Source of the DNA: Nitrososphaerota archaeon
GTDB lineage: Archaea > Thermoproteota > Nitrososphaeria > Nitrososphaerales > Nitrosopumilaceae
Length of the DNA: 6,903 bases
Assembly (NCBI GenBank): GCA_028867235.1
Contig: JAGWGS010000070.1
Coordinates: 1-6,903, forward strand
Reading direction: 5' to 3'
In this document: positions 1 through 5,947 of the stretch, piece after piece
How positions within the stretch are numbered: position 1 is the stretch's first letter
Layout: each line of letters begins with the position of its first letter
Program-made: the position numbers and the translations under genes
Notes under the pieces: model-generated
What the model was told of the DNA's origin: nothing
Seen by the model: only the letters and a program-made list of their open reading frames with translations
Database searches by the model: none

Positions 1-8
1 TCTTTCCC

Positions 9-350
9 ATGGCATCCATATTACAAGTAGAGCCAAAAGCAAGAAGAGCATTAGATATGCTCCTAATTGACAGAAGCAATGAATTCCGTGAATTAGCAAG
101 TGCAATTGGGTACTCGACCAAGTTTGAGAACTGGGAGGAATTCATACTCAGATTCTGTCTAGAGTTTGAAGACTGTTTTAGCATGTGGTCAGAAAAACAA
201 GAACATGGTAACCACAACAAAATCCACAAGTGTATGACCATAATGAGCCAGATAGGTCATGGAAAATCAAGCATAGAGCAGATGACAAAATTCCAGAACA
301 TGGCATACAGGATCGCCAAAGACTATGACGTAATATGTCAGAGGCTGTAA
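9..350 (+). CDS. small hypothetical protein, possibly truncated at the window edge
   Basis: This frame encodes 113 residues from ATG to TAA. I do not recognise the family. The protein has no signal peptide or membrane segment and looks cytosolic and largely helical, with many charged and aromatic residues. An aromatic/acidic stretch (NWEEFILRF, about residues 41-49) is followed by a Cys/His-containing middle section (C50, C56, H66, H69, H73, C75) and C109. The cysteines and histidines are not spaced like a known zinc finger. The frame stays open to the left edge, so the real start could lie further upstream; the ATG at 9 is the first one visible. Its stop lies 2 bases from the stop of the convergent DUF72 gene, so the two transcripts must overlap at their 3' ends. 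No promoter can be judged because the upstream DNA is outside the window. Confidence 0.6.
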   Translation: MASILQVEPKARRALDMLLIDRSNEFRELASAIGYSTKFENWEEFILRFCLEFEDCFSMWSEKQEHGNHNKIHKCMTIMSQIGHGKSSIEQMTKFQNMAYRIAKDYDVICQRL

Positions 351-352
351 TA

Positions 353-1138
353 TCAAACAAGCGTAGTCTGGGTTTTATCAGACCATATTACAGGTTTCAT
401 ATCAAGCGCCAGTCTTAGTTTGTTTGCAGTCTGTGGTGAGAATCCCTCATAGTGATTGTTTGCAAGAATTGCTGCAAACGATATACTGTCCTGGATTTTT
501 ACTAATTTTTCAATCCAGGACTTGATTTGATTTGTTCTGTCTTTATGGATTTTTCCAAACTGATTCTCTGGTATGGTCCTGTCGCCAATCAATCTCATGT
601 AGATAAAGTCAGTTGTCAGAATATCATGTAACGGAACACTTGATACATCATTCCAAACAAGACAAAGATCATGATGTGAGAGAAATCGTATAGACGAGTC
701 TGAAAACCAGGAATGATGTCGTCCCTCTATTGCATATCGGTAATTTTTTGGAAGATGGTTTACCATCTTTTCTAGATTTAATTTTGATTCTTCAAATGAT
801 AGAGATGGCGGAAGTTGGATTACAAGAATTTTCATTTTTGGTCGTAATGGAGTCATAGAATCAAGAAATTTGTCCAAGTATAGTCCAGGCCTTAATCTGT
901 TTTCATGAGTTATGACTTGAGGAAGTTTGGCGGTGAATGTAAAATCATCAGGTGTATCTGTGAACCATTTTTGAGTTGTTATTCTAGTCGGAATTTTGTA
1001 AAATGTAGAATTTATTTCTGTTATGTCAAATGTGCTTGAATAATGTTTTAGATAGTTGGTGTCATGCATTGATTTTGGATAAAATGGTCCAACCCAGCCT
1101 TGATAACTCCATCCGGTGCAACCTATTTTGACGTTCAT
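353..1138 (-). CDS. DUF72 (YecE-like) family protein
   Basis: The 261-residue product matches the DUF72 family along its whole length and has the usual family size. Visible family signatures, in order, are IGCTGWSYQGW followed by GPFYP (residues 5-21), FDITEINSTFY (37-47), FTFTAKLPQVITH (66-78), QLPPSL (108-113), AIEGRHHSWF (136-145), YMRLIGDR (180-187) and NNHYEGFSPQTA (227-238). DUF72 proteins are cytosolic TIM-barrel-like proteins. The conserved charged and aromatic residues suggest an enzyme, but I know of no firmly established reaction, so none is assigned. The ATG lies 7 bases after the stop of the MFS gene on the same strand, so the two are probably one transcript with DUF72 second. 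Only a weak Shine-Dalgarno-like stretch (CTGATGA) precedes it. The stop faces a convergent gene with a 2-base gap and no visible T-rich terminator. Confidence 0.93.
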   Translation of the reverse strand: MNVKIGCTGWSYQGWVGPFYPKSMHDTNYLKHYSSTFDITEINSTFYKIPTRITTQKWFTDTPDDFTFTAKLPQVITHENRLRPGLYLDKFLDSMTPLRPKMKILVIQLPPSLSFEESKLNLEKMVNHLPKNYRYAIEGRHHSWFSDSSIRFLSHHDLCLVWNDVSSVPLHDILTTDFIYMRLIGDRTIPENQFGKIHKDRTNQIKSWIEKLVKIQDSISFAAILANNHYEGFSPQTANKLRLALDMKPVIWSDKTQTTLV

Positions 1139-1145
1139 TATGTCA

Positions 1146-2585
1146 TCAGTGTGAATTGTACCCTGTCATGGGTTTGATCTTTTTTCGTAGCAACACCACA
1201 AGTGTTACAGATACTAATGCCAGGATACCCGCTGTTGTAAATATCTGGATATACGACTGGGCTGATGGAAATTCACCTGCAATGCCAGGTATTGATTGAC
1301 CATACATCTGTTGGAACATGCCAGCAACTGACGGCCCTAGAGATTGACCTACAAGCATTAGTAGTACTGCCATTCCAAGTGATATTCCCTCTGCCTTTTG
1401 TGGCGATGATACCAAAATAATGTTAAACCCACCAACAAATGCAAACGACAGTCCTACCGACAATACTCCAAGTGCAGAGGCAATCTCAAGCTCTGTTGCA
1501 TGAAATGATAACAATGTGAAAAACCCTATTGTGCATACCACAGTGCCAATTGCAGTTAGTCTGAAATTTCCCACTTTGGATACAATAAATCCTGATGCGG
1601 CAGATACGACAAGTGACACTATCATAAATGGCAGTTGGACATTTGCGGTAGTTATTGCATCACCCCCAAATCCAAGGGGTTTTGGGCTTTGTATCAAAAT
1701 AGGAATTGTCTGGTACACCATAAAGGTTGATACCCCTACTATCATGACAATAACATTAGTGGACAAGAATACCCTGTCTTTTAGTATAGCAAGATCTACA
1801 AGTGGATGTTTTGCCTTTTTTTCTTCCATAGCAAACAGTACAACTGAGACAGCAGCTGCTACAAAGTAGAACATAGAGTTGTAATTTCCAGTGTGAATTT
1901 CTTGCAGATATGATACTCCTGTTAGAAACAAGATAATGGTTACAGAAAGTATTATTGCACCTTTGATGTCAAGATAATGTTTTGAGTTGTTGTTTTGTAT
2001 TTTTGGAACTATGATTAGCTTTGCCATCACTCCTGCTAGTAGCATTGCAATTGGAAATACCGAGAAAAATGTTGCATGCCAGCCAAATGAGGATATGATT
2101 CTAGCGCCAATTACTAGACCTATTACAGAGCCGCCGAAAAATGTTGAAGTAAATATGCCTTGAGCAATTGCAAGTTTTGACATTGGGAATATATCTCGTA
2201 CAATTCCAAATGCAATTGGGAACATCGATATTCCAACTCCTTGTGCAATTCTTGCAAGTATCATGGTATCAAACGAGTTTGCAAATCCCCCTCCAAGTAT
2301 TCCTGCACAGTATATCATCATGACTGCAAGTAAGACCTTTTTCTTACCATACATGTCAGAGAGCTTACCTGCAATTGGTGTCATTACCGCGCCTGCAATA
2401 AGATATGAGGATAAAATCCAAGAGGATACATTATATGATATTTGAAAATCTTTGATAAAATCAGGAATTGCCGGAAGTACCATGGTTTCGCCATACATGG
2501 TAACAAGCGCTAGGCTGCTGATTATTGCAAGTGCGAGCCAGGCAGACTTGTGTACTACAGGACTGTTGTTGTCAATTTGTGCCAT
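1146..2585 (-). CDS. MFS transporter, DHA2-like (14 TMS) drug/proton antiporter family
   Basis: This is a 479-residue inner-membrane transporter of the major facilitator superfamily. About 14 hydrophobic segments can be counted, starting near residues 16-34, 54-72, 83-101 and 107-127 and ending near 447-467. This is the DHA2-type arrangement associated with multidrug or organic-ion efflux driven by protons. The loop between helices 2 and 3 carries the superfamily motif A (GKLSDMYGKKK, residues 73-83). The helix 4 segment holds an Arg (ARIAQGVG), and helix 5 is glycine-rich like motif C but lacks the usual GP pair. The substrate cannot be read from the sequence. A TTG three codons upstream (2594) is in frame, but a TATA-like box at 2614-2619 predicts transcription starting near 2590. 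That excludes the TTG and favours this ATG with a leader of only a few bases. It heads a probable two-gene unit with the DUF72 gene. Confidence 0.93.
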   Translation of the reverse strand: MAQIDNNSPVVHKSAWLALAIISSLALVTMYGETMVLPAIPDFIKDFQISYNVSSWILSSYLIAGAVMTPIAGKLSDMYGKKKVLLAVMMIYCAGILGGGFANSFDTMILARIAQGVGISMFPIAFGIVRDIFPMSKLAIAQGIFTSTFFGGSVIGLVIGARIISSFGWHATFFSVFPIAMLLAGVMAKLIIVPKIQNNNSKHYLDIKGAIILSVTIILFLTGVSYLQEIHTGNYNSMFYFVAAAVSVVLFAMEEKKAKHPLVDLAILKDRVFLSTNVIVMIVGVSTFMVYQTIPILIQSPKPLGFGGDAITTANVQLPFMIVSLVVSAASGFIVSKVGNFRLTAIGTVVCTIGFFTLLSFHATELEIASALGVLSVGLSFAFVGGFNIILVSSPQKAEGISLGMAVLLMLVGQSLGPSVAGMFQQMYGQSIPGIAGEFPSAQSYIQIFTTAGILALVSVTLVVLLRKKIKPMTGYNSH

Positions 2586-2613
2586 GCGATACAATACGGT
2601 CTTGGAGTTGAGG

Positions 2614-2619
2614 TATTAA
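2614..2619 (-). promoter_or_regulatory. TATA-like box of the MFS-DUF72 transcript
   Basis: On the minus strand this reads TTAATA within CTTAATACC. Its centre is about 31 bases before the ATG at 2585, which fits archaeal TATA spacing with a leader of about 4 bases. No clear BRE is seen, so the call rests on position and composition. Confidence 0.45.
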
Positions 2620-2676
2620 GCTGTGAGAATCTTTTGTACTAGACCAGAGGTTGAATTTATGGTACAGAAAACATGT

Positions 2677-2858
2677 TTATCTATTAAGAATTGTGAGAAA
2701 TTCTGTTATTGGTTCACTTTGTATTGTATGTTGAAGTTCACTGTTGATTTTGTCGATGACCACATTGCGCGCACTGCCAAAGTAATCGGTTAGCGTCCTT
2801 TTGAGATATTGTGGATGTTCGTAGCAATCAGAGGAGAGTAATCGTATTTGCTTTTCAT
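2677..2858 (-). pseudogene. small gene with an apparent one-base deletion just after its ATG (60 codons if repaired)
   Basis: Ten bases after the stop of the RHH gene there is an ATG (2858-2856) followed by a run of four A. Read as written, it gives only 22 residues before a stop (MKSKYDYSPL to SKGR). If the A run is counted as five, the frame runs for 60 residues to the TAA at 2679-2677, beginning MKKQIRLLSSDCYEHPQYLK and ending EFLTILNR. The repaired product has the charged/hydrophobic pattern of a real soluble helical protein (GSARNVVIDKINSEL). The same frame is open from the RHH stop codon onward (62 codons) but has no ATG before the frameshift. It could be a decayed gene, an assembly or sequencing error in a homopolymer, a programmed frameshift, or a gene using GTG at codon 35 of the open stretch. 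Its placement suggests co-transcription with the RHH gene. I do not recognise the family. Confidence 0.42.
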
Positions 2859-2865
2859 GATGATA

Positions 2866-3210
2866 TTATTTTTTCTTAATCCTGCCAATCTCCGATAACC
2901 CTAGTGCATAATGTATGTGAATACAATCATGTTCGTCATTTGTGCAGTGTAGTTTACCATCCTTGAAAAATATCTCGACAATTTTTTTAATTTTATTGTC
3001 TCTCAAGATTATGGTATCCCCTGAGGATATCTTTTCAACATATGGAGCATAATTTTGGATAAAAGACTCTCGCTCCATATTTTGAGATATAATGCCATTG
3101 ACGTAGTCTACAAGTGTAATCCCCTTTTGGGCTGCTTTTGATTTAGCTTTCTCATATACCTCATCTTCTATTGCTACAGTTGGCTTGCGTCTGTATCCTG
3201 GATTTGACAT
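2866..3210 (-). CDS. ribbon-helix-helix (RHH) DNA-binding protein with Cys/His C-terminal segment
   Basis: The chosen ATG gives 114 residues. Residues 9-15 (KPTVAIE) form a basic-flanked strand. Helix one follows (DEVYEKAKSKAAQKG), then the turn GITLVDYVNGII and helix two. This is the ribbon-helix-helix fold, which binds DNA as a dimer through the paired strands. After a linker comes a compact C-terminal part (about 55-114) with beta-like stretches (DTIILRD, KIVEIFFKDGKLHC) and a cluster of H88, C89, H94, C96, H98 and H100, which could bind a metal or act as a sensor. The frame stays open upstream to 3402, but that extension would cross the promoter region and the start of the divergent gene, and its residues look unlike coding sequence. 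A TATA box at 3241-3246 places transcription near 3217, supporting this start. Two GACATGTC palindromes cover the predicted start site and ATG, suggesting autoregulation. Confidence 0.85.
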   Translation of the reverse strand: MSNPGYRRKPTVAIEDEVYEKAKSKAAQKGITLVDYVNGIISQNMERESFIQNYAPYVEKISSGDTIILRDNKIKKIVEIFFKDGKLHCTNDEHDCIHIHYALGLSEIGRIKKK

Positions 3211-3224
3211 GTCTTTGACATGTC
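3206..3224. promoter_or_regulatory. tandem GACATGTC palindromes, probable RHH operator
   Basis: Two exact copies of the 8-bp palindrome GACATGTC lie at 3206-3213 and 3217-3224, each flanked by TTT on both sides, with an 11-bp period (about one helical turn). The first contains the RHH start codon; the second covers the predicted transcription start. Tandem palindromes about one turn apart are a normal layout for RHH dimers binding side by side. Binding here would block transcription initiation. The repeat is seen directly; the operator role is inferred. Confidence 0.6.
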
Positions 3225-3240
3225 TTTTTTGATGCTCCTG

Positions 3241-3246
3241 AATATA
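3241..3246 (-). promoter_or_regulatory. TATA box of the RHH gene
   Basis: On the minus strand this reads TATATT within AACGTATATTC. Its centre is about 33 bases before the ATG at 3210, predicting transcription from near 3217 with a 7- to 8-base leader. The BRE position upstream (AACG) is only a partial match. Confidence 0.55.
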
Positions 3247-3287
3247 CGTTAACTGGTCAAATGGACTATAGCACATAGTCTGTTTGG

Positions 3288-3299
3288 AAATATTTATTA
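3288..3299 (+). promoter_or_regulatory. BRE/TATA promoter of the 72-aa gene and surface operon
   Basis: The stretch reads AAATATTTATTA, with a purine-rich BRE-like GGAAA just before it. The core TTTATTA (3293-3299) is centred 27 bases before the ATG at 3323. That predicts transcription starting on the start codon itself, giving a leaderless mRNA. Confidence 0.6.
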
Positions 3300-3319
3300 C
3301 GTCTTGATAACATGCTATT

Positions 3320-3327
3320 GACATGTC
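3320..3327. promoter_or_regulatory. third GACATGTC palindrome over the start of the divergent gene
   Basis: This is the third exact GACATGTC of the window, extended here to the 10-bp perfect palindrome TGACATGTCA (3319-3328). It contains the ATG of the 72-aa gene, which is also the predicted transcription start. Its centre is 103 bp from the nearer RHH-side copy. It is placed to repress the plus-strand operon with the same protein. The function is inferred. Confidence 0.55.
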
Positions 3328-3541
3328 ATCAACAGGTTCCCAGCGGATCAAAGAACAAAAGCGAGACCGTACAACATTACAGTATGATAAAACAACATCC
3401 AAGATGTTATACTATGATGCCAAGTTTCATGGAAGATCCAAGGTACAACAGTTGCGTGAGCTTGTCAAGGCAGACATTCAGAGATACAATATTGCAATTC
3501 CGGCAAGAGATTCCTTTGGATACATGGAGGGGTTGTCATGA
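3323..3541 (+). CDS. small basic hypothetical protein, first gene of the surface-protein operon
   Basis: The 72-residue product is hydrophilic and basic (KEQKRDRT near the N-terminus, KFHGRSKVQQLRELVKADIQRY in the middle). It has no signal peptide, no cysteine and no membrane segment, so it is probably cytosolic. The stretch VQQLRELVKADIQ (about 41-53) looks helical. I do not recognise the family. Three points support it as a real gene: a TATA box at the leaderless distance from the ATG, a stop codon 13-15 bases upstream in the same frame that fixes the ATG as the only start, and an ATGA overlap with the following gene. The overlap implies translational coupling. A competing frame from 3312 to 3599 over the same DNA is cysteine-rich and less protein-like. 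The GACATGTC site over its ATG links it to the divergent RHH regulator. A small nucleic-acid-binding or regulatory role is possible but unproven. Confidence 0.68.
   Translation: MSSTGSQRIKEQKRDRTTLQYDKTTSKMLYYDAKFHGRSKVQQLRELVKADIQRYNIAIPARDSFGYMEGLS
3526..3532 (+). promoter_or_regulatory. strong Shine-Dalgarno site for the 209-aa gene
   Basis: GGAGGGG lies inside the end of the 72-aa gene, 5 bases before the ATG at 3538. It fits pairing with the CCUCC at the 3' end of archaeal 16S rRNA. Its presence here, with none before the leaderless first gene, marks the 209-aa gene as internal to a polycistronic mRNA. Confidence 0.7.
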
Positions 3542-4167
3542 AAAGACTGGCTCTTGGAGCATTGATATCATTAGGTGTAATGATGATTTTATCAGGTAAT
3601 TCGTATGCTACAAACCAAGACAAGACAGTATGTGTGTACGAGCCAATGGATCTGTTCATGGATGGAAGTTTATCCGCATTGATATCAGATGAAGTCAATC
3701 AACATGGCATAAATGTAAAACAAGTCCGAATAGTGGATCAGATACTTGGTAAAACTACGGATTGTTCATATGTGATAAAAATAGATCGTGCAATAAATCA
3801 GAATTATGCATACACAGATCACACCGTTAAATATACGATATCTGGAAATGTTGCAACTATATTTACATACAAAACTGCGGCTGTCTTTAGTCCATCCTCT
3901 GGAGGTGGAAATGGAAACGCTCCAGCTGGTGATAATGGACATCCTGCAAGTACAGGAGGATCTAACTTCAAGCCCATGACAAATTGGGGCTGTGAGCTGA
4001 TGGCACAGGCAACGGCGCATTATGATGATTACCATGCTGGATCCATTGTTTCGACACAATACTGTGATCCATACATGGGCGAGAACACTAGTCATAGAAT
4101 GGGTGAATTACCATACAACGTGATACGAAATTCAGTTGATTTGGCGTTGAAGAGTTTAGGGGTATAG
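3538..4167 (+). CDS. secreted two-lobed four-cysteine hypothetical protein
   Basis: The product has 209 residues. It starts with a classical signal peptide (MKRLALGALISLGVMMILSG, likely cleaved after SYA at residue 24), so it acts outside the membrane or in the pseudo-periplasm under the S-layer. The mature part has two lobes joined by a Gly/Ser/Asn/Pro linker (about 118-142). Lobe one (25-117) holds C32 and C76; lobe two (143-209) holds C152 and C176. One disulfide per lobe is plausible. There is no PEFG sorting tail or lipobox and no second membrane helix, so it should be released or bound to a partner. I do not recognise the family. It overlaps the 72-aa gene by ATGA with a strong Shine-Dalgarno site and is followed after 33 bases by the PEFG-CTERM gene. 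The context suggests a secreted partner of that surface protein. Confidence 0.85.
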   Translation: MKRLALGALISLGVMMILSGNSYATNQDKTVCVYEPMDLFMDGSLSALISDEVNQHGINVKQVRIVDQILGKTTDCSYVIKIDRAINQNYAYTDHTVKYTISGNVATIFTYKTAAVFSPSSGGGNGNAPAGDNGHPASTGGSNFKPMTNWGCELMAQATAHYDDYHAGSIVSTQYCDPYMGENTSHRMGELPYNVIRNSVDLALKSLGV

Positions 4168-4200
4168 AGTCATCCAAATATTCATGGAAAGATTGAATGT

Positions 4201-5895
4201 ATGAAAAAATTTTCAATCTTGAGGATTTCTGAGGATTGTGCAAGGCTTCTAAAATCACAGAATACAATATTGGCAATAGTTTTGATAGCATGCATTGCGA
4301 TTTTACCTGCTTTTGCACAGATACCAAGCCCAACTCTCAATTCTACATATTTAGTACAATTTAACGGTACAACATACTCTGTACCATACATCATCAAAGG
4401 AGGAACAATATCTAACATGAATATTCTGACACCTCAGTACATGTTAGAAATTACACTCAATACTAATTCCGATGGCAACATCACCATCAGTCTACCAAGA
4501 ACAATGATTGATGCAAAGCAAGGAAATGTTGATGCAAAATTTGGCGTTTTGATAAATGGTAACCAAGTCACACAATTTGGTGAGACTATAAATCAAGACA
4601 CACGAATACTCAATATTACATTTCACAATGGGGATTCCAAGATTGACATAGTAGGCACGCAAGCAGTTGGTGCTATAACACCAAAACAATACAGAACCTG
4701 TCCAGACTGCCCTGATAACAATAGCATAGGTCAACAGACACCACCATTATTATTGACAGTGGCAACTGACAAACCAGTTTATGATCACAATTCACAAATT
4801 ATGATCACAGGACATGTTGTTAATCCATACCCAGGACAAAATGTAAATATAAAAATAACTAGCCCATCAGATAATGTTGTATTAGTAGCAAACCCATCTC
4901 TTGATGAAAATAATGACTATCATACAACTGCAAGTACTGTAGGAAACATGTGGTTTGAAAATGGACCATATGAAATAATTGTACAATATGGAGATGAATC
5001 AACACGGACCAACTCTACATTTTTCCAACTTGTAGGTCCAGCACCTCAAATTGCACCTGTCATAGTCACAGTTTCAACTGACAAACCCACATATCACCAT
5101 GGTGACAAAATTTTCATATCAGGTACTGTCGCACGAGATCTCAACGTACCAGTATTTGTAAAAGTATTAGATCCTCTACAACATATTTTATTTATAACTC
5201 AGGTTAGTCTAAACCAAGACAAGACATTTTCTACAAATGTCACAGGTACTTGGAATTCTACAGGAATGTATTCCATATATGTAAATTATGAAAAAGGCAA
5301 TGCAGATAGATTCTTCCAATTCATTGGTAACAACAACACATCATCTTCTGCCATAACTCCAACCCAAAATTATCTAAAAAATATTCCAGTAGCACAATCC
5401 AATCAGACAATTGCAGCTGAGATTGATGTCGGTCGTGATAATGCACAGACTAGATCAATTGATAATTCTGTTCAGGTCAAAACCACTAGAAATACTCCAG
5501 ATTCATTTGGAGTACAAGTAAGTGCAACAAACCAAACAGGTCCCAAAGTCATTGTATTTAATATCAATGCTACTACAATAAATGTCAAAAATCTGAAAGA
5601 TTTGGGTGTAATGTACGACGGTAAACCAATTGCACCAGCACCAAATATGGATGCAATATTACATGCTAAACCAACTGATGAGCCAAGCTTTGCAATTATT
5701 GTTACTCAGAATGGAGTCCAGGTACTTGTTTTAATACCACATTTTTCAACCCATACAATAACAATTACAAATATGACTAGGGTCATTCCGGCAGTACCAG
5801 AATTTGGCCCTGTTGCAGGATTTGTGATTGTTGTATCAATGATCGTATGCATGATAATGTCTAGAAGATTAGTAATTGATAGAGTCTATTCTTAA
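4201..5895 (+). CDS. PEFG-CTERM cell-surface protein with two tandem MG2/Ig-like domains
   Basis: The product has 564 residues. A positively charged N-region precedes a hydrophobic signal (about 22-39, likely cut after AFA). Then come an N-terminal domain (about 41-155), a linker with CPDC (167-170), and two related beta-sandwich-like domains (about 182-280 and 286-378) opening TVATDKPVY and TVSTDKPTY. A variable linker leads to a C-terminal domain (about 405-525). The tail holds PEFG (533-536), a hydrophobic segment (about 538-553) and RR. This tail is the PEFG-CTERM signal of Nitrososphaerota, thought to be processed by an archaeosortase for attachment to the cell surface. The TDKPxY...G(D)xIxIxG pattern resembles macroglobulin MG2 or Ig-like modules, so adhesion or scaffolding is likelier than catalysis. 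About a dozen N-x-S/T sequons suggest heavy glycosylation. It follows the 209-aa gene by 33 bases; only a weak TATA-like AAATATT (near 4178) could start it separately. The ATG at 4201 is the only one giving the full signal peptide. Confidence 0.92.
   Translation: MKKFSILRISEDCARLLKSQNTILAIVLIACIAILPAFAQIPSPTLNSTYLVQFNGTTYSVPYIIKGGTISNMNILTPQYMLEITLNTNSDGNITISLPRTMIDAKQGNVDAKFGVLINGNQVTQFGETINQDTRILNITFHNGDSKIDIVGTQAVGAITPKQYRTCPDCPDNNSIGQQTPPLLLTVATDKPVYDHNSQIMITGHVVNPYPGQNVNIKITSPSDNVVLVANPSLDENNDYHTTASTVGNMWFENGPYEIIVQYGDESTRTNSTFFQLVGPAPQIAPVIVTVSTDKPTYHHGDKIFISGTVARDLNVPVFVKVLDPLQHILFITQVSLNQDKTFSTNVTGTWNSTGMYSIYVNYEKGNADRFFQFIGNNNTSSSAITPTQNYLKNIPVAQSNQTIAAEIDVGRDNAQTRSIDNSVQVKTTRNTPDSFGVQVSATNQTGPKVIVFNINATTINVKNLKDLGVMYDGKPIAPAPNMDAILHAKPTDEPSFAIIVTQNGVQVLVLIPHFSTHTITITNMTRVIPAVPEFGPVAGFVIVVSMIVCMIMSRRLVIDRVYS
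4744..5334 (+). repeat. tandem domain repeat inside the PEFG-CTERM protein
   Basis: Two copies of a domain of roughly 95 residues occur about 104 residues apart (residues 182-280 and 286-378). Matching landmarks are TV(A/S)TDKP(V/T)Y, then IxI(T/S)G, then VxL(D/N)(E/Q)(N/D) near the middle, then (P/M)Y(E/S)I followed by a (V)(Q/N)Y strand, and a closing FFQ(L/F)(V/I)G. The copies have diverged at the DNA level, so the duplication is old. Confidence 0.7.
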
Positions 5896-5947
5896 ATTCC
5901 AGTCAATACAACCCAACATAGGATTACTGTCAAATCCCACTTGAAAT

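Noticed and set aside
178..360. 60-residue minus-strand frame opposite the first gene
   Set aside because: It is cysteine-rich without pattern, lies antisense to the 113-aa gene and overlaps the end of the DUF72 gene; it is probably a by-product of codon bias.
1516..1869. 117-residue plus-strand frame opposite the MFS gene
   Set aside because: It is antisense to a clear transporter gene. Its Thr/Ile-rich content mirrors the hydrophobic codons of the other strand.
2350..2357. TACATGTC, one mismatch from the operator-like palindrome
   Set aside because: It lies inside the MFS coding region, in the conserved motif A codons, away from any promoter. A one-mismatch hit is expected by chance in this window.
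2687..2704. AGAATT/AATTCT inverted repeat with a 6-base loop
   Set aside because: The 6-bp AT-rich stem lies within the end of the frameshifted small gene and lacks a following T tract in either direction, so a terminator or operator call is not supported.
2865..2868. Stop-codon readthrough fusing the RHH protein to the in-frame 62 codons downstream
   Set aside because: The frame is indeed shared, but the RHH protein ends in a basic tail (RIKKK), which looks like a natural C-terminus, and an ATG with an A-run frameshift explains the downstream frame more simply. It cannot be fully excluded.
3211..3402. N-terminal extension of the RHH protein by 64 residues
   Set aside because: The frame is open to an ATG at 3402, but the extension would cover both promoters, the operator-like sites and the start of the divergent gene. 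Its residues are not domain-like, and the RHH domain starts normally a few residues after the ATG at 3210.
3312..3599. 95-residue plus-strand frame overlapping the 72-aa and 209-aa genes
   Set aside because: It competes with two better-supported genes, overlaps a signal peptide, has a cysteine- and proline-scattered composition, and its ATG lies upstream of the predicted transcription start.
3766..4734. Several minus-strand frames of 78-109 residues opposite the secreted and PEFG-CTERM genes
   Set aside because: All are antisense to well-supported genes, lack promoters and ribosome sites, and have no recognisable domains.
4811..4818. GACATGTT inside the PEFG-CTERM gene
   Set aside because: It lies in the coding region, is not palindromic in full, and has no promoter context.
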